A stretch of 64,000 nucleotides of DNA. Source: Ideonella sp. Lineage in GTDB: Bacteria > Pseudomonadota > Gammaproteobacteria > Burkholderiales > Burkholderiaceae_C. Shown here one piece after another: positions 8,545 through 18,175 of this stretch (position 1 is its first letter; each line of letters starts with the position of its first letter). Made by a program: the position numbers and the translations under genes. The notes beneath the pieces were generated by a model that ran no database searches, was not told the DNA's origin, and saw only the letters and a list, made by a program, of their open reading frames with translations. The stretch is from positions 124,001 to 188,000 of the forward strand of contig JABTUY010000007.1 of assembly GCA_015075165.1 (NCBI GenBank). The letters run 5' to 3'.

Positions 8545-9822
8545 TCAGCGCTGCGCCCGCTGCAACAGCAGCTCGCGCTCGCGCTCGTTGGTGGCCCACG
8601 CGGCGGCGCGTTGCCACTGCGCCCGCGCCTCGTCGCCGCGACCGAGCTTGGCCAGCAGGTCGGCGTGCACGCTCGGCAGCCACTGGTAGCCGCGCAGCGC
8701 GTCGTCGCCGGCCAGGCGCTCGACGATCTCGAGCGCGGCCGCCGGGCCGAACGCCATGCCCACCGCCACCGCGCGGTTCAGCGCCACCACCGGCGATGGC
8801 GTGGCCTGCAACAGTGCGTCGTACAGCGCGACGATCGCCACCCAGTCGGTCTGCGGCGCGGTGGGCGCGCGTGCGTGGCAGGCCGAGATCGCGGCCTGCA
8901 GCGCGTAGGGCCCGAGCGGCTGGCGCGCCGCCCGCGCGGCCGCCTCGGCGCGCCGCAGCGCTGCAACGCCGCGGCGGATCAGCAGCCGATCCCAGCGGCC
9001 GCGGTCCTGCTCGGCCAGCAGCACCGGGCGGCCGGCGGCGTCGACGCGCGCCGCGGCGCGCGCCGCGTGCAGCTCCATCAGCGCGGCCAGGCCGTGCACC
9101 TCGCTGTCGTGCGGCGCCAGGCCGGCCAGCATGCGGCCCAGCCGCAGCGCCTCGCCCTGCAGCGCCGGGCGCATCCAGTCGCCGCCGCGGGTGGCGGTGT
9201 AGCCCTCGTTGAAGATGGCGTAGATCACCTCCAGCACCGAGCCGATGCGCGGTGCCAGTTCGGCCGCCGGCGGCAGCTCGAACGGCACGCGCGCGGCCGA
9301 CAGCGTGCGCTTGGCGCGCACGATGCGCTGCGCCAGCGTCGGCTCGGGCACCAGGAAGGCGCGCGCGATCTCCTCGGTCGACAGGCCGGCCACCAGCTTC
9401 AGCGTCAGCGCGATGCGCGCGTCGGGCGACAGCACCGGGTGGCAGGCGGTGAAGATCAGCCGCAGCACGTCGTCGCCGATCGGGTCGGCTTCGGCGGCGG
9501 CCACCGCGTCGGCGATGTCGGGCACCACGTGGTCGCCGCGCGCGTCGGCGTCGGCGCCGAGCTCGTCGTGTTTCTGCGCGCGCAACTGGTCGTGCCGCAG
9601 GCGGTCGAGTGCGCGGCGCTTGGCGGTGGTCATCAGCCAGGCCGCGGGGTTGTCGGGCACGCCGTCGACCGGCCAGTGCTCGAGCGCGGCCACCAACGCG
9701 TCCTGCGCCAGCTCCTCGGCCAGGCCGACATCGCGCACCATGCGCGCCACCGCGCCGACGATGGCGGCCGCCTCGATGCGCCAGACGGCATCGATCGCGC
9801 GCGCGGTGGCGTCGGCGCTCAA
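8545..9822 (-). CDS. ECF RNA polymerase sigma factor with C-terminal extension (YCII-linked type)
   Basis: A 425-residue sigma factor. Region 2 spans DVGLAEELAQDALVAALEHWP to PAAWLMTTAKRRALDRLR, and region 4 is ALTLKLVAGLSTEEIARAFLVPEPTLAQRIVRAKR. A long C-terminal domain of about 230 residues (GSVLEVIYAIFNEGY, LAEQDRGRWD, TDWVAIVALYDALL) is typical of the DUF6596/ECF42 group. These sigma factors normally sit beside YCII genes, as here. The best start is a TTG overlapping the stop of the upstream YCII gene as TTGA, implying coupled translation. Confidence 0.88.
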   Translation of the reverse strand: MSADATARAIDAVWRIEAAAIVGAVARMVRDVGLAEELAQDALVAALEHWPVDGVPDNPAAWLMTTAKRRALDRLRHDQLRAQKHDELGADADARGDHVVPDIADAVAAAEADPIGDDVLRLIFTACHPVLSPDARIALTLKLVAGLSTEEIARAFLVPEPTLAQRIVRAKRTLSAARVPFELPPAAELAPRIGSVLEVIYAIFNEGYTATRGGDWMRPALQGEALRLGRMLAGLAPHDSEVHGLAALMELHAARAAARVDAAGRPVLLAEQDRGRWDRLLIRRGVAALRRAEAAARAARQPLGPYALQAAISACHARAPTAPQTDWVAIVALYDALLQATPSPVVALNRAVAVGMAFGPAAALEIVERLAGDDALRGYQWLPSVHADLLAKLGRGDEARAQWQRAAAWATNERERELLLQRAQR

Positions 9823-10256
9823 CGGCGCGGCGGCTCGCGGCCGCCCTCGGCGCCGGCGTCGAGCGCGCGAAAGCGCTCGATCGCCTCGCCCGCGCCGAAG
9901 TCGTCGAGCTCGAACAGCGGGCGCACCTCGATCTCGGCCACGCCGCCGTCGAGGCCCGGGTGCGGGAAGCGCCGGCTCCACTCGAGCGCCTCGTCGCGCG
10001 TGCGGGTCTGGATCAGCGTGTAGCCGGCGACGAGCTCCTTGGCCTCGGCGAACGGGCCGTCGACCACGCGGCGCTGTGCGCCGTCGTAGTGCACGCGCCA
10101 GCCGTGCGCGGTGGGCTTGAGCCCGTTGGCATCGAGCAGCACGCCGGCCTTGGCCAGCTGCTCGTGGTACTGCGCCATCGCCGCCAGCAGCGGCTCGCCG
10201 GGCATGGCGCCGGCCTCGGACTCGGCGGTGGCCTTCACCAGGATCATGAAGCGCAT
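9819..10256 (-). CDS. YCII-related (DGPF domain) protein
   Basis: A 145-residue YCII-fold protein with the hallmark VVDGPFAEAKELVAGYTLIQ and the start MRFMILVKATAESEAG. The second of two in-frame ATGs is preferred because an AAGGA lies eight bases before it. YCII domain proteins of this group are encoded with ECF sigma factors and are thought to act as partners or sensors, without a proven reaction. The stop overlaps the sigma gene start. Confidence 0.88.
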   Translation of the reverse strand: MRFMILVKATAESEAGAMPGEPLLAAMAQYHEQLAKAGVLLDANGLKPTAHGWRVHYDGAQRRVVDGPFAEAKELVAGYTLIQTRTRDEALEWSRRFPHPGLDGGVAEIEVRPLFELDDFGAGEAIERFRALDAGAEGGREPPRR

Positions 10257-10398
10257 GGTCGTCATCCTTCGCGGTTCGATCGGGCGCAGCAGGCCGCGCG
10301 GCGGGTGTTCGTGTGGCCCTGGGCCCTGCCACCACGACGGATCGGCGCCGCTGTTTTCGACGCGCCGCGCCCTGTGTGCGGCCGCGGCGCGTGGCTGC

Positions 10399-10764
10399 TC
10401 AGGCGTTGCTCTCGGCGTAGCACGGTGCCAGCGAGCGCACCTCGACCGTGCACCACTCGGCGGCTGGGCAGCGCCGCGCCCAGGCGATCGCCTCATCGCG
10501 CGTTGCGCAGTCGACCAGGAAGTAGCCGCCGATCATCTCCTTGGCTTCGGCGAACGGCCCGTCGACCACGCGCGGCACGCCGTCGCGCACCTGCACCCGC
10601 GCGGCGCCGGCGTGCGCCGCCAGCGACTCGACGCCGCGCAGCAGGCCGGCGGCCTTCAGCTCGTCGGCGAAGCGCTGCATGCGCGCGTAGGCGTCTTCGC
10701 CCTGTGCGCGCGTGCGCGTGCTGCGCTGCGCCGGCGGCTCGACAATCAACAGCATGTAGGTCAT
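10399..10764 (-). CDS. YCII-related (DGPF domain) protein, second copy
   Basis: A 121-residue paralogue of the neighbouring YCII protein, with VVDGPFAEAKEMIGGYFLVDC and start MTYMLLIVEPP. An AGGA at eight bases supports this ATG over one nine bases upstream. It is first in the minus-strand set YCII-YCII-ECF sigma, with 142 bp between it and the next YCII gene, so either one operon or two promoters is possible. Confidence 0.87.
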   Translation of the reverse strand: MTYMLLIVEPPAQRSTRTRAQGEDAYARMQRFADELKAAGLLRGVESLAAHAGAARVQVRDGVPRVVDGPFAEAKEMIGGYFLVDCATRDEAIAWARRCPAAEWCTVEVRSLAPCYAESNA

Positions 10765-10868
10765 CGCGCGCATCCTGTGGCGAAGGGAAGGGGCGCATTA
10801 CAGCACCGTTGGCCGGCGCGCGGCGGCGCTCGCTACCATAGCGGCGGCAACCTCAGTGGAGCGGCGCG

Positions 10869-11345
10869 TTGAACATCCTGGTGCTGAACGGTCCCAACCT
10901 CAACCTGCTCGGCACGCGCGAGCCGGCGGTGTACGGCAGCGCCACGCTGGCCGACGTCGAGGCGCTGTGCCGCAGCGCCGCCGCGGCGCTGGGCGCCGGC
11001 GTGCAATGCCGCCAGAGCAACCACGAGGGCGAGCTGGTGCAGTGGCTCCACGAGGCCGGCGCCGAGCACCGGGCCGGCCGGCTGGCCGGCGTGGTGTTCA
11101 ACGCCGGCGCCTACACGCACACCTCGGTGGCGCTGCACGACGCGATCAAGGGCACCGGCGTGCCGGTGGTCGAGGTGCACATCTCGAACGTGCACGCGCG
11201 CGAGGCGTTCCGCCATCGCTCCTACCTGTCGCCGGTGGCCGCCGGCATCGTCGTCGGCTTCGGCATCGAGGGCTACCGGCTGGCGATCCAGGGCTTGGTG
11301 CACAAGGCGGCGCACGACGCCCCGCGCCCGCCGGCGGCCGGATAG
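10869..11345 (+). CDS. aroQ: Type II 3-dehydroquinate dehydratase
   Basis: A 158-residue type II dehydroquinase of the shikimate pathway, converting 3-dehydroquinate to 3-dehydroshikimate in the cytosol as a dodecamer. It starts [19 protein letters not shown] at a TTG with a GGAG before it. The catalytic tyrosine lies in REPAVYG, and the substrate-binding segments [28 protein letters not shown] and [17 protein letters not shown] are all present. It is slightly longer than average because of a Pro/Ala tail. Confidence 0.97.
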   Translation: MNILVLNGPNLNLLGTREPAVYGSATLADVEALCRSAAAALGAGVQCRQSNHEGELVQWLHEAGAEHRAGRLAGVVFNAGAYTHTSVALHDAIKGTGVPVVEVHISNVHAREAFRHRSYLSPVAAGIVVGFGIEGYRLAIQGLVHKAAHDAPRPPAAG

Positions 11346-11453
11346 CCCGACCGTTCAGCCGCCCGTTCGCGCGCCGACGCCGGTGTCGTATGCTGCGGGC
11401 CCGAGCGCGGCAGGGGATCACCAGGAGTGCATCGCACCGGGAGTGCAACGCAG

Positions 11454-11903
11454 ATGTCTGCTGCCAACGCCGAGCCTGGCCGTGCCGCCGCGCCGTTGCG
11501 CGGCAAGGTGCTGTACATCGAGGACGACGAGACCAACGTCGTGCTGGTGCGCGCACTGCTCGCGCGCCACCCCGGTATCGAAGTGCTGCACGCGGCCACC
11601 GGCCGCGACGGCATCGCGATGGTGCGATACGAGCGGCCCGATTTCGTGCTGCTCGACATGAATCTGCCCGACATCTCGGGCCTCGAGGTGGTGCGCGAGC
11701 TGAACATCGACATCACCGCGCGCGGCCTGAAGGTCAACATCCTGACCGGCGACGCGCTGTCGATGGACATCCTGAAGGCGATGAGCCTCGGCGCCTACGA
11801 GTACTGGCTGAAGCCGCTCGACCTGAAGCTGTTCGAAGACGGCCTGCGCCGCGCGCTGACCGGGCGCAAACCCGATCCGAAGCGCTCGTTCCCGCGGCGC
11901 TGA
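11454..11903 (+). CDS. Single-domain response regulator
   Basis: A 149-residue CheY-like receiver domain without an output domain. It has the acidic pair at D24-D25, the phosphoacceptor D68 in FVLLDMNLPD, and the conserved lysine K120 in YEYWLKPLD. The ATG is chosen because a GGGAG precedes it; an in-frame GTG nine codons upstream abuts its own purine stretch. No histidine kinase gene is adjacent, so its partner is elsewhere. Confidence 0.9.
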   Translation: MSAANAEPGRAAAPLRGKVLYIEDDETNVVLVRALLARHPGIEVLHAATGRDGIAMVRYERPDFVLLDMNLPDISGLEVVRELNIDITARGLKVNILTGDALSMDILKAMSLGAYEYWLKPLDLKLFEDGLRRALTGRKPDPKRSFPRR

Positions 11904-12023
11904 ACGCGCCGGCCGCTGCCGCGGCCGACGCTGCGCCCCAAAACGACCGCACCCGCGCGCGCTGCACCTGCTGATCGCTGCGCGCTGCCGCCCGCCGCGC
12001 CCTCCGGCCACGACAATCGCGCG

Positions 12024-12650
12024 ATGTCGTCCGCCACGCTCGCGCCGCTGTTCGCCCAATCGATGCTGATCGGCTTCTCGATCGCCGCCCCGGTCGGTCC
12101 GATCGGTCTGCTGGCGATCCAGCGCACGCTGCAGCAGGGGCCACGCGCGGGGCTGGTCACCGGCCTCGGTGCCGCCGCGGCCGACGCGGTGTACGGCGCG
12201 ATCGGCGCGTTCGGCGTCAGCGCGCTGATCGACGCGCTGACCGCGGCGCGCGTGCCGCTGGTGCTCGGCGGCGGTGCCTTCCTGCTGTGGCTGGCTTGGT
12301 CGATCTGGCGCGCACCGGTTGCCGAGCGCGCGGCGCAGGCGCCGGGCGGCGCCGACTTGGCGCGCGCGTTCGTCGGCACCTTCGTGCTGACGCTGAGCAA
12401 CCCGGCGACCATCCTGTCGTTCGTCGCGGTGTTCGGCGCGCTGGCCGGCCGGCTCGCGGTCAGCTCGCCGTGGACGATGATCGCCGGCGTCGCGCTCGGC
12501 TCGGCGCTGTGGTGGCTGTTGCTGAGCACGGCGGTGGGCCTGCTGCGCGAGCGCTTCGATGCGCGCTGGCGGCGCCGCGTCAACCTTGCTTCGGCGCTGG
12601 TGCTGGCGGGGTTCGCGCTGTGGCAGGCGCTGGGGCTGCTGCAAGGTTGA
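12024..12650 (+). CDS. LysE-family transporter
   Basis: A 208-residue inner-membrane protein with about six hydrophobic helices and the LysE/RhtB signature GFSIAAPVGPIGLLAIQRTL near the N-terminus, plus the second conserved segment FVLTLSNPATILSFVAVF. The family exports amino acids or related small metabolites. The substrate cannot be assigned. It stands alone between the response regulator and the next plus-strand operon. Confidence 0.9.
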   Translation: MSSATLAPLFAQSMLIGFSIAAPVGPIGLLAIQRTLQQGPRAGLVTGLGAAAADAVYGAIGAFGVSALIDALTAARVPLVLGGGAFLLWLAWSIWRAPVAERAAQAPGGADLARAFVGTFVLTLSNPATILSFVAVFGALAGRLAVSSPWTMIAGVALGSALWWLLLSTAVGLLRERFDARWRRRVNLASALVLAGFALWQALGLLQG

Positions 12651-12795
12651 CGGCGGCCTGGCGAATCGGGCGCGCGCTTGAAACGCGGCGCGCGGCGGAT
12701 GCATCGAATGGGCAAGACGGATGCCACGGGCCGGTGAACGAAGCGCCGGCAGCCCGCTGACCGTCCGATCCATCGCAACCCACGCGGAGTTCAGC

Positions 12796-13476
12796 ATGTC
12801 CCACCCGATCGTCCCCGGTTCCAACCATGTCCGCCGCCTCGCGCGCGCTCTCGCCACCGCCGCCGTGGTGGGGTTGTCGTTCTCGCCCCCACTCGCGCTG
12901 GCACACAATGGTCCGCACGGACCAGCCGTCTGCAGCCCGAGCGCGAACGCGCTGCACGACGCGATGCGCAAACTGTGGGCGCAGCACATGGAGTGGACGT
13001 ACGCGGCGGTGACGGCCTTCGCGACCGGCTCGTCCGCGTTCGACGCGACGGCCGCGCGTCTGATGCAGAACCAGGCCGACATCGGCAATGCGATCAAGCC
13101 CTTCTACGGTGCCAAGGCGGGCGACGCGCTGACCAAGCTGCTGCAGGAGCACATCGCGGGCGCGGTTGCCGTCGTCAAGGCCGCCAAGGCGGGCGACAAG
13201 CCGGCCTTGGACCGGAGCATCGCCGCCGCCTACGCCAACGCGCAGGAGATCGCCGACTTCCTCGCCGCCGCCAACAAGAACTGGCCGCAGGCGACGGTGC
13301 GCGACATGCTGAAAGGCCACATCGACACGACCCTGGTGTACGCAACCTCGCTGCTGCAGGGCCGCTACGCCGAGGGCATCGCCGAGTACGGCCGGGCCGA
13401 GGACCACATGCTGATGCTGGCCGACGCGCTGACCAATGGCCTGGTCGCCGCCTTCCCCGAGAAGTTCGCGCTCTGA
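12796..13476 (+). CDS. Secreted alpha-helical protein of unknown function
   Basis: A 226-residue protein with a signal peptide (to about residue 36, ALAHN) and a helical body carrying [27 protein letters not shown] and an acidic/His C-terminus ([16 protein letters not shown]). Similar proteins with the RKLWxxHxxWT and [14 protein letters not shown] motifs occur scattered in bacteria without known function. The conserved His and Asp residues could bind a metal. A GGAG precedes the ATG. It lies only six bases before folE and is probably co-transcribed. Confidence 0.75.
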   Translation: MSHPIVPGSNHVRRLARALATAAVVGLSFSPPLALAHNGPHGPAVCSPSANALHDAMRKLWAQHMEWTYAAVTAFATGSSAFDATAARLMQNQADIGNAIKPFYGAKAGDALTKLLQEHIAGAVAVVKAAKAGDKPALDRSIAAAYANAQEIADFLAAANKNWPQATVRDMLKGHIDTTLVYATSLLQGRYAEGIAEYGRAEDHMLMLADALTNGLVAAFPEKFAL

Positions 13477-13482
13477 AGCTGC

Positions 13483-14262
13483 ATGACAGCACTCACGATG
13501 GACATCGCCGTCGCCACCCCGACGCTGCGCAGCGACGCAGCCGCCGCCCCTGCATGGCGCAAGGGCGCAGCGGTCGCGCGGTTACCGGCCTCGCGCCGCA
13601 TCCGTCGGCGGCTGCGCGAGGCCGGGCACCGCTTCCACGCCAACGACAACATCGCGGCGTTCGTGCGCGCGGGCGAGCTCGACGAGCTGCGTGGCGAGGT
13701 GCAGGCGCACCTGCGCGCGGTGCTGGATGCGCTCGTGATCGACACCGCGCACGATCACAACACCGCAGACACCGCGCGCCGGGTCGCGAAGATGTTCGTC
13801 GACGAAGTGTTCGCCGGCCGCTACCAGCCGCCGCCGGCGGTGACGAGCTTTCCGAACGCCGCGCGGTTGAACGAGCTGATGATCGTGGGCCCGATCGCCG
13901 TGCGCAGCGCGTGCTCGCATCACCTGTGCCCGATCCTGGGCCGGGTCTGGATCGGCGTGCTGCCGAGCGCGACGTCTGACCTGATCGGCCTGTCGAAGTA
14001 CGCACGGCTGGCCGACTGGATCATGAGCCGCCCGCAGATCCAGGAGGAGGCGGCCGTGATGCTGGCCGACGAGATCGAGCGCCGCGTGCGCCCCGACGGG
14101 CTTGCGGTGGTGATGCAGGCGGATCACTTCTGCATGCACTGGCGCGGTGTCAAGGACGAGCACTCGCAGATGACGAACTCGGTGATGCGCGGGGCGTTCC
14201 TGAGGGATCCGAGCCTGCGCCGCGAATTCCTCGACCTGATCCAGCGTGGCGACAACCGCTGA
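13483..14262 (+). CDS. folE: GTP cyclohydrolase I, divergent clade
   Basis: A 259-residue FolE-type enzyme, which would convert GTP to 7,8-dihydroneopterin triphosphate. The zinc ligands are recognisable as C144 and H147 in SACSHHLCPILG and C217 in ADHFCMHWRGVKD. The usual CEHH reads CSHH here, so the glutamate next to the first cysteine is serine. QMTNSVMRGAFL takes the place of the usual TSALRG-type C-terminal motif. The N-terminal 35 residues are extra. It follows the secreted helical protein by six bases. A second, canonical folE elsewhere in the genome is likely but cannot be checked. Confidence 0.8.
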   Translation: MTALTMDIAVATPTLRSDAAAAPAWRKGAAVARLPASRRIRRRLREAGHRFHANDNIAAFVRAGELDELRGEVQAHLRAVLDALVIDTAHDHNTADTARRVAKMFVDEVFAGRYQPPPAVTSFPNAARLNELMIVGPIAVRSACSHHLCPILGRVWIGVLPSATSDLIGLSKYARLADWIMSRPQIQEEAAVMLADEIERRVRPDGLAVVMQADHFCMHWRGVKDEHSQMTNSVMRGAFLRDPSLRREFLDLIQRGDNR

Positions 14263-14343
14263 CGAAAGGCCCACCCGCGGTGCACGAGCGGCAGTGACCT
14301 TGTGCGCCAGAATTCAACGCCACGAACGGGAGTACACACGGCC

Positions 14344-15069
14344 ATGTCCGCCCGCACCCTGCCCACACCGGTACCGTTGTCGGCCCGCACGCCCGAAGAC
14401 GAGCTGATCGCGCGCGCTGCCGCCGGCGAAGGCGCCGCGTTCGAAGTGCTGATGCGTCGCCACAACCGGCTGCTGTACCGCACCGCGCGCAGCATCCTGA
14501 AGGACGACGTCGAGGCCGAGGACGCGGTGCAGGACGGCTACCTGCGTGCGTGGCGCGCATTGCCGGGCTTTCGCACCGAGAGCAAGCTGTCGACCTGGCT
14601 GGTGCGCATCGTCGCCAACGAGGCGCTCGCACGGCTGCGCCGCACCGGCGCGGCCGTCGTTCCACTGGAGGTTGCCATGACCTCGGACGAACCCGACACC
14701 CGGGCCGCGCTCACCGAAGCGCGCGAGCGAGGCCCCGAGCCGACGCTGGCGCGCGCGCAGGTGCGTGCGCTGCTCGAATCGCGCATCGACTTGCTGCCCG
14801 AGATGTACCGCAGCGTGTTCATGCTGCGCGCGGTCGAGGAGATGAGCGTCGAAGAGGTCGCACAGGTGCTCGACATGCCCGAGGCGACCGTGCGCACGCG
14901 CTTCTTTCGCGCCCGCGCGCTGCTGCGCGAGGGGCTGGCCGGCGAGATCGACCACGCGCTCGGCGAGGTGTTCGCGTTCGACGGCGCGCGCTGCGACCGC
15001 ATCGTCGCCAAGGTTCTCGCACAGGGCCGCGCCGAGGGTCTTTGCGATGATGCCCGGGATGCGTCCTGA
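14344..15069 (+). CDS. ECF-type RNA polymerase sigma factor
   Basis: A 241-residue sigma-70 family protein. Region 2 is seen as FEVLMRRHNRLLYRTARSIL followed by DAVQDGYLRAWRALPGF and KLSTWLVRIVANEALARLRR. Region 4 is YRSVFMLRAVEEMSVEEVAQ followed by PEATVRTRFFRARALLRE. The ATG has a GGGAG about a dozen bases before it. A short C-terminal tail after region 4 (FAFDGARCDRIVAKVL) is typical of this subgroup. No anti-sigma gene lies directly next to it, so its control is not visible here. Confidence 0.9.
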   Translation: MSARTLPTPVPLSARTPEDELIARAAAGEGAAFEVLMRRHNRLLYRTARSILKDDVEAEDAVQDGYLRAWRALPGFRTESKLSTWLVRIVANEALARLRRTGAAVVPLEVAMTSDEPDTRAALTEARERGPEPTLARAQVRALLESRIDLLPEMYRSVFMLRAVEEMSVEEVAQVLDMPEATVRTRFFRARALLREGLAGEIDHALGEVFAFDGARCDRIVAKVLAQGRAEGLCDDARDAS

Positions 15070-15127
15070 CCCGGTGCCGCCGCTGCCGGCACCCGCCGTG
15101 GGCTGAAGCGCGGCGGCAGGCGAGGCG

Positions 15128-15460
15128 ATGGCGGAGCGGACCGCGTTCGTCTTTGCCGGCGGTGGCCGCCTGGGCGCGGTGCGGGTCGGCATGCTGCAGG
15201 TGCTGGCGCTGCACGCGATCACGCTGCTGATCGCCTGGCCGTTGCTGCACGAGCTCGAGGCGATGCCGCCCGGCATCCGGGTGCACCGGGCGCCGGCGCT
15301 GTGCCCGCTGGCCGTGTCGCCCTATGACTTCAGTGCATCGCGGCAGCTGATCGAGCGTGCGATCGATTCGACGCGGGCCTGGGTCGATGGCGGCGGCCTG
15401 ACGCGCCCCGCGCAGGCGCGCGAGCTCGCGGCGCACCACCACCATCATTGGGACGGCTCA
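15128..15460 (+). pseudogene. Patatin-like phospholipase with large internal deletion
   Basis: The frame opens with a patatin N-terminus (ERTAFVFAGGGRLGAVRVGM, the oxyanion-type glycine loop) and after about 27 codons jumps directly to the C-terminal part of the same family (HAITLLIAWPLLHELEAMPP, then LCPLAVSPYDFSASRQLIER and STRAWVDGGG). The whole middle, including the GxSxG serine and the catalytic aspartate, is missing. The join lies near 15203-15211. The frame then runs on into antisense of thpR, giving meaningless Arg-rich sequence. It cannot be a working lipase. Confidence 0.75.
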
Positions 15461-15973
15461 CGGCTGGACGCCGTGCGTCGAGTAGCGCGCCAGCACGCGG
15501 TAGCGGCCGCCGGCCGACGCCGCCAGCGCATAGCCTTGCGCGGTCCAGCGCGGCAGCGGGCCGGCGCTGCCGAGCCGCGCCCCACCGGCGCGTCGCGCCA
15601 ACGTGACGTGCGGCCGGAACGCGCGCCGCTCGACCGTCAGACCCAAACCAACCAGTGCAGTGGCCAGTGACGCGTGCAGTGCGAGCAGCGCGTCCGGCGG
15701 CTCGGCCACCGGCAGCACCACCAGGCCGTGCGGCCAGTGCACCGGCTCGCCCAGCTGCAGGCGCAGCCGCGGCGGCGGCAGCCAGAGGCCGGCCACCAGC
15801 TGCGGCAGCCGTGTGGCATCGACGTGGCCGATGAAGTGCAGCGTCAGGTGCAGTTGCGCGTCGGGCACCGGCGCCGCGCCGGCCGGCCACGCGATGGCGT
15901 CGCGCCGTGCGGCCAGCGCGGCGCGCAGCGCCGGGCCCGGCCACAGCGCGACGAACAGCCGCAGGCTCGTCAT
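15458..15973 (-). CDS. thpR: RNA 2',3'-cyclic phosphodiesterase (2'-5' RNA ligase family)
   Basis: A 171-residue 2H phosphoesterase with both HxTx motifs: [10 protein letters not shown] near residue 42 and HVTLAR near residue 119. It begins [12 protein letters not shown] as in the family. It hydrolyses 2',3'-cyclic phosphates on RNA; the true cellular role is unclear. Its ATG overlaps the stop of the upstream oxidoreductase gene as ATGA. Confidence 0.92.
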   Translation of the reverse strand: MTSLRLFVALWPGPALRAALAARRDAIAWPAGAAPVPDAQLHLTLHFIGHVDATRLPQLVAGLWLPPPRLRLQLGEPVHWPHGLVVLPVAEPPDALLALHASLATALVGLGLTVERRAFRPHVTLARRAGGARLGSAGPLPRWTAQGYALAASAGGRYRVLARYSTHGVQP

Positions 15974-17115
15974 CGCGCCAACAGCGCGGCCACGTGCTCG
16001 GCGATCGCCAGTGCCGCAGTCAGCCCCGGCGACTCGATGCCGAACAGGCTCACCAGTCCCGGCACGCCGTGCGCAGCGGGGCCATCGATGCGGAAGTCCT
16101 GTGCCGGCTCGCCGGGGCCGCGGATCTTCGGCCGCACGCCGACGTAGCCCGCCTGCAGCGCGCCATCGCGCAAGCCCGGCCAGTAGCGCCGCACCGCGTC
16201 GTAGAAGTGCGCGGCGTCGTCCTCGTCGACGCGGTAGTCGAGGCCGTCGACCCAATGGAAGCTCGGGCCGAAGCGCGCCTGTCCGCCCAGATCGAGCGTC
16301 AGGTGCACGCCGAGGTGGCCCGATTCGCCCGGCGCCGGGTAGACCAGCCGCGCGAACGGCGCGCGCCCGCCCAGCGTGAAGTAGCTGCCCTTGGCGAAGT
16401 AGCGCTGCGGCACGTGCTCGCGCGCCAGGCCCGCAGTGGCCGCGGCGAGCGGCGGCGCGCCGTGGCCGGCGCTGTTGACCACGCTCGTGGCCAGCAGCGT
16501 GGTGGCGCTGTCGCCGCCCACATCGAGCTCGATGCCATGCGGCGTGGCCCGCGCGCGCAGCACCGGCGCGCGCAGCGCCAGCAGCGCGCCGGCGGACTGC
16601 GCGTCGCCGAGCAGCGCCAGCATCAGGCCGTGGCTGTCGACGATGCCGGTCGACGGCGACAGCAGCGCGTGTGCGCAGCGCAGCGCAGGCTCGAGTGCGC
16701 GCGCGGCCTCGCCCGACAGCCACTGCAGGTCGTGCACGCCGTTGGCGTGCGCGCGTTCGGCCAGCTGCTGCAGCTGCACCAGCTCGGCGTCGTCCTGCGC
16801 GACGATCAGCTTGCCGCAGCGCCGGTGGTCGATGCGCCGCGCGGCGCAGTAGTCGTACAGCAGCGCCTTGCCGCGCACGCACAGCGTGGCGCGCAGCGAG
16901 CCGGTGGGGTAGTAGAGGCCGGCGTGGATCACCTCGCTCGAGCGCGAGCTGGTGGCGGTGCCGAACGCAGGCTCGGCCTCGACGATGACCACCTCGCGCC
17001 CGGCCTGCGCGAGCGCGCGCGCGCAGGCGAGGCCGACGACACCGGCGCCGACGACCACGCAATCGACGCGTTCGTGCGCGGGCTCCGGCGTGGCGGCAGG
17101 CGGTGCATCCCTCAT
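15970..17115 (-). CDS. FAD-dependent oxidoreductase (L-2-hydroxyglutarate oxidase-like)
   Basis: A 381-residue DAO-family flavoprotein with an N-terminal Rossmann fold ([19 protein letters not shown], about residues 19-37), the segment [19 protein letters not shown] typical of L-2-hydroxyglutarate dehydrogenases, and a C-terminal FAD motif [19 protein letters not shown]. It likely oxidises a 2-hydroxy acid, but the specific substrate is unproven. It forms a two-gene operon with thpR through a four-base overlap. The ATG at 17115 is the first methionine close to the Rossmann motif; two more in-frame codons upstream are possible. Confidence 0.87.
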   Translation of the reverse strand: MRDAPPAATPEPAHERVDCVVVGAGVVGLACARALAQAGREVVIVEAEPAFGTATSSRSSEVIHAGLYYPTGSLRATLCVRGKALLYDYCAARRIDHRRCGKLIVAQDDAELVQLQQLAERAHANGVHDLQWLSGEAARALEPALRCAHALLSPSTGIVDSHGLMLALLGDAQSAGALLALRAPVLRARATPHGIELDVGGDSATTLLATSVVNSAGHGAPPLAAATAGLAREHVPQRYFAKGSYFTLGGRAPFARLVYPAPGESGHLGVHLTLDLGGQARFGPSFHWVDGLDYRVDEDDAAHFYDAVRRYWPGLRDGALQAGYVGVRPKIRGPGEPAQDFRIDGPAAHGVPGLVSLFGIESPGLTAALAIAEHVAALLAR

Positions 17116-17203
17116 CGCGGCATTGTCGGCGCGGCACGACGCGGCGGTGCGCAGCCGTGGCGGATTCACGCGGCGCGCCGCGGCGCGCATCGACAATGGC
17201 GAC

Positions 17204-18133
17204 ATGATCGACACCGCGGGTACACCGACCCAGCTGATGCGCGGCTGCCCGCAATGCCGGCAGCCGATGACGCACCTCGCGTTGCAGGGCCACGGCGCGC
17301 AGCCGGTGGTGGTCGACTGCTGCGCCGCGTGCCGGCTGGTGTGGTTCGATCCGCTGGAGTCGGTGCACCTGTCGGGGCTGGGCTGGATCCGGCTGCTGCG
17401 CGAGCTGCAGCGCGGCGCCCGCGGCGAGCCGCCGGCGCCGCGGCCGCCCCAACTGGCCTGCCCGCTGTGCCAGGCGGCGCTGAAGGCGGTGCACAACGCC
17501 ACCCGCTTCGGGCGCTTTCCGGCGCTCGAATGCCCGGCGCGCCACGGCCACCTGCACAGCCACAGCGGCATGCTGGCCGAGCGCGGGCTGGTGCGGCCGC
17601 TGCTGGGGCCCGAGCGCCGCGCGCTGGCCGAGGAGCGCCGCACGCTCGCCTGCCTGAACTGCGGCGCCGCCTGCGACGGCAGCGCCGACGAGTGCCGCTA
17701 TTGCGCCAGCCCACTGGTGGTGATGGACCTGCCACGCCTGGCCCACGCGCTGCGCCAGCGCGCCGGCCACTGGAGCGACTCGCCCAAGCCCGACGGCGTG
17801 CCGCTGGCGTGGTCGTGCCGCGGCTGCGGCCAGGCGCTCGACCCCAGCCGCCAGGTGGCCTGCAGCGCCTGCGGCCATGCGGTGGTGGCGCCGTCGCTGA
17901 CCGATGTGATGCCGCTGCTGGCGGCGGTGGAGCACGAATGGCTCGCGGCGGCCGCGGCCGCGCGGCCGTATCGGCGCAAGTCGCCGCGGCCGCTGCACTG
18001 GCAGGCCACCGGCCTGGGCATGCTGCGGCGGTTCTGGCGCGCCGGCGACGACGACCGTGCGGTCGACCTCGCGCCGGCGCAGTGGTTCGGTGCCGTTGCG
18101 CTGGTGCTGCTGATGCTGTGGCTGTTCGGCTGA
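17204..18133 (+). CDS. Zinc-ribbon protein with C-terminal membrane anchor
   Basis: A 309-residue protein with repeated CxxC pairs: [42 protein letters not shown] and CSACGHAVV. These suggest several zinc ribbons. A single hydrophobic helix at the very C-terminus ([16 protein letters not shown]) anchors it in the membrane. No catalytic domain is visible; the arrangement resembles membrane-anchored Zn-ribbon proteins of unknown role. The start lacks a clear ribosome binding site, so the position of the ATG is moderately certain. Confidence 0.75.
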   Translation: MIDTAGTPTQLMRGCPQCRQPMTHLALQGHGAQPVVVDCCAACRLVWFDPLESVHLSGLGWIRLLRELQRGARGEPPAPRPPQLACPLCQAALKAVHNATRFGRFPALECPARHGHLHSHSGMLAERGLVRPLLGPERRALAEERRTLACLNCGAACDGSADECRYCASPLVVMDLPRLAHALRQRAGHWSDSPKPDGVPLAWSCRGCGQALDPSRQVACSACGHAVVAPSLTDVMPLLAAVEHEWLAAAAAARPYRRKSPRPLHWQATGLGMLRRFWRAGDDDRAVDLAPAQWFGAVALVLLMLWLFG

Positions 18134-18175
18134 GGGTGCGCGCCGGCAGGCCGGTGGCCGCCGGCGCGCGTTCTT

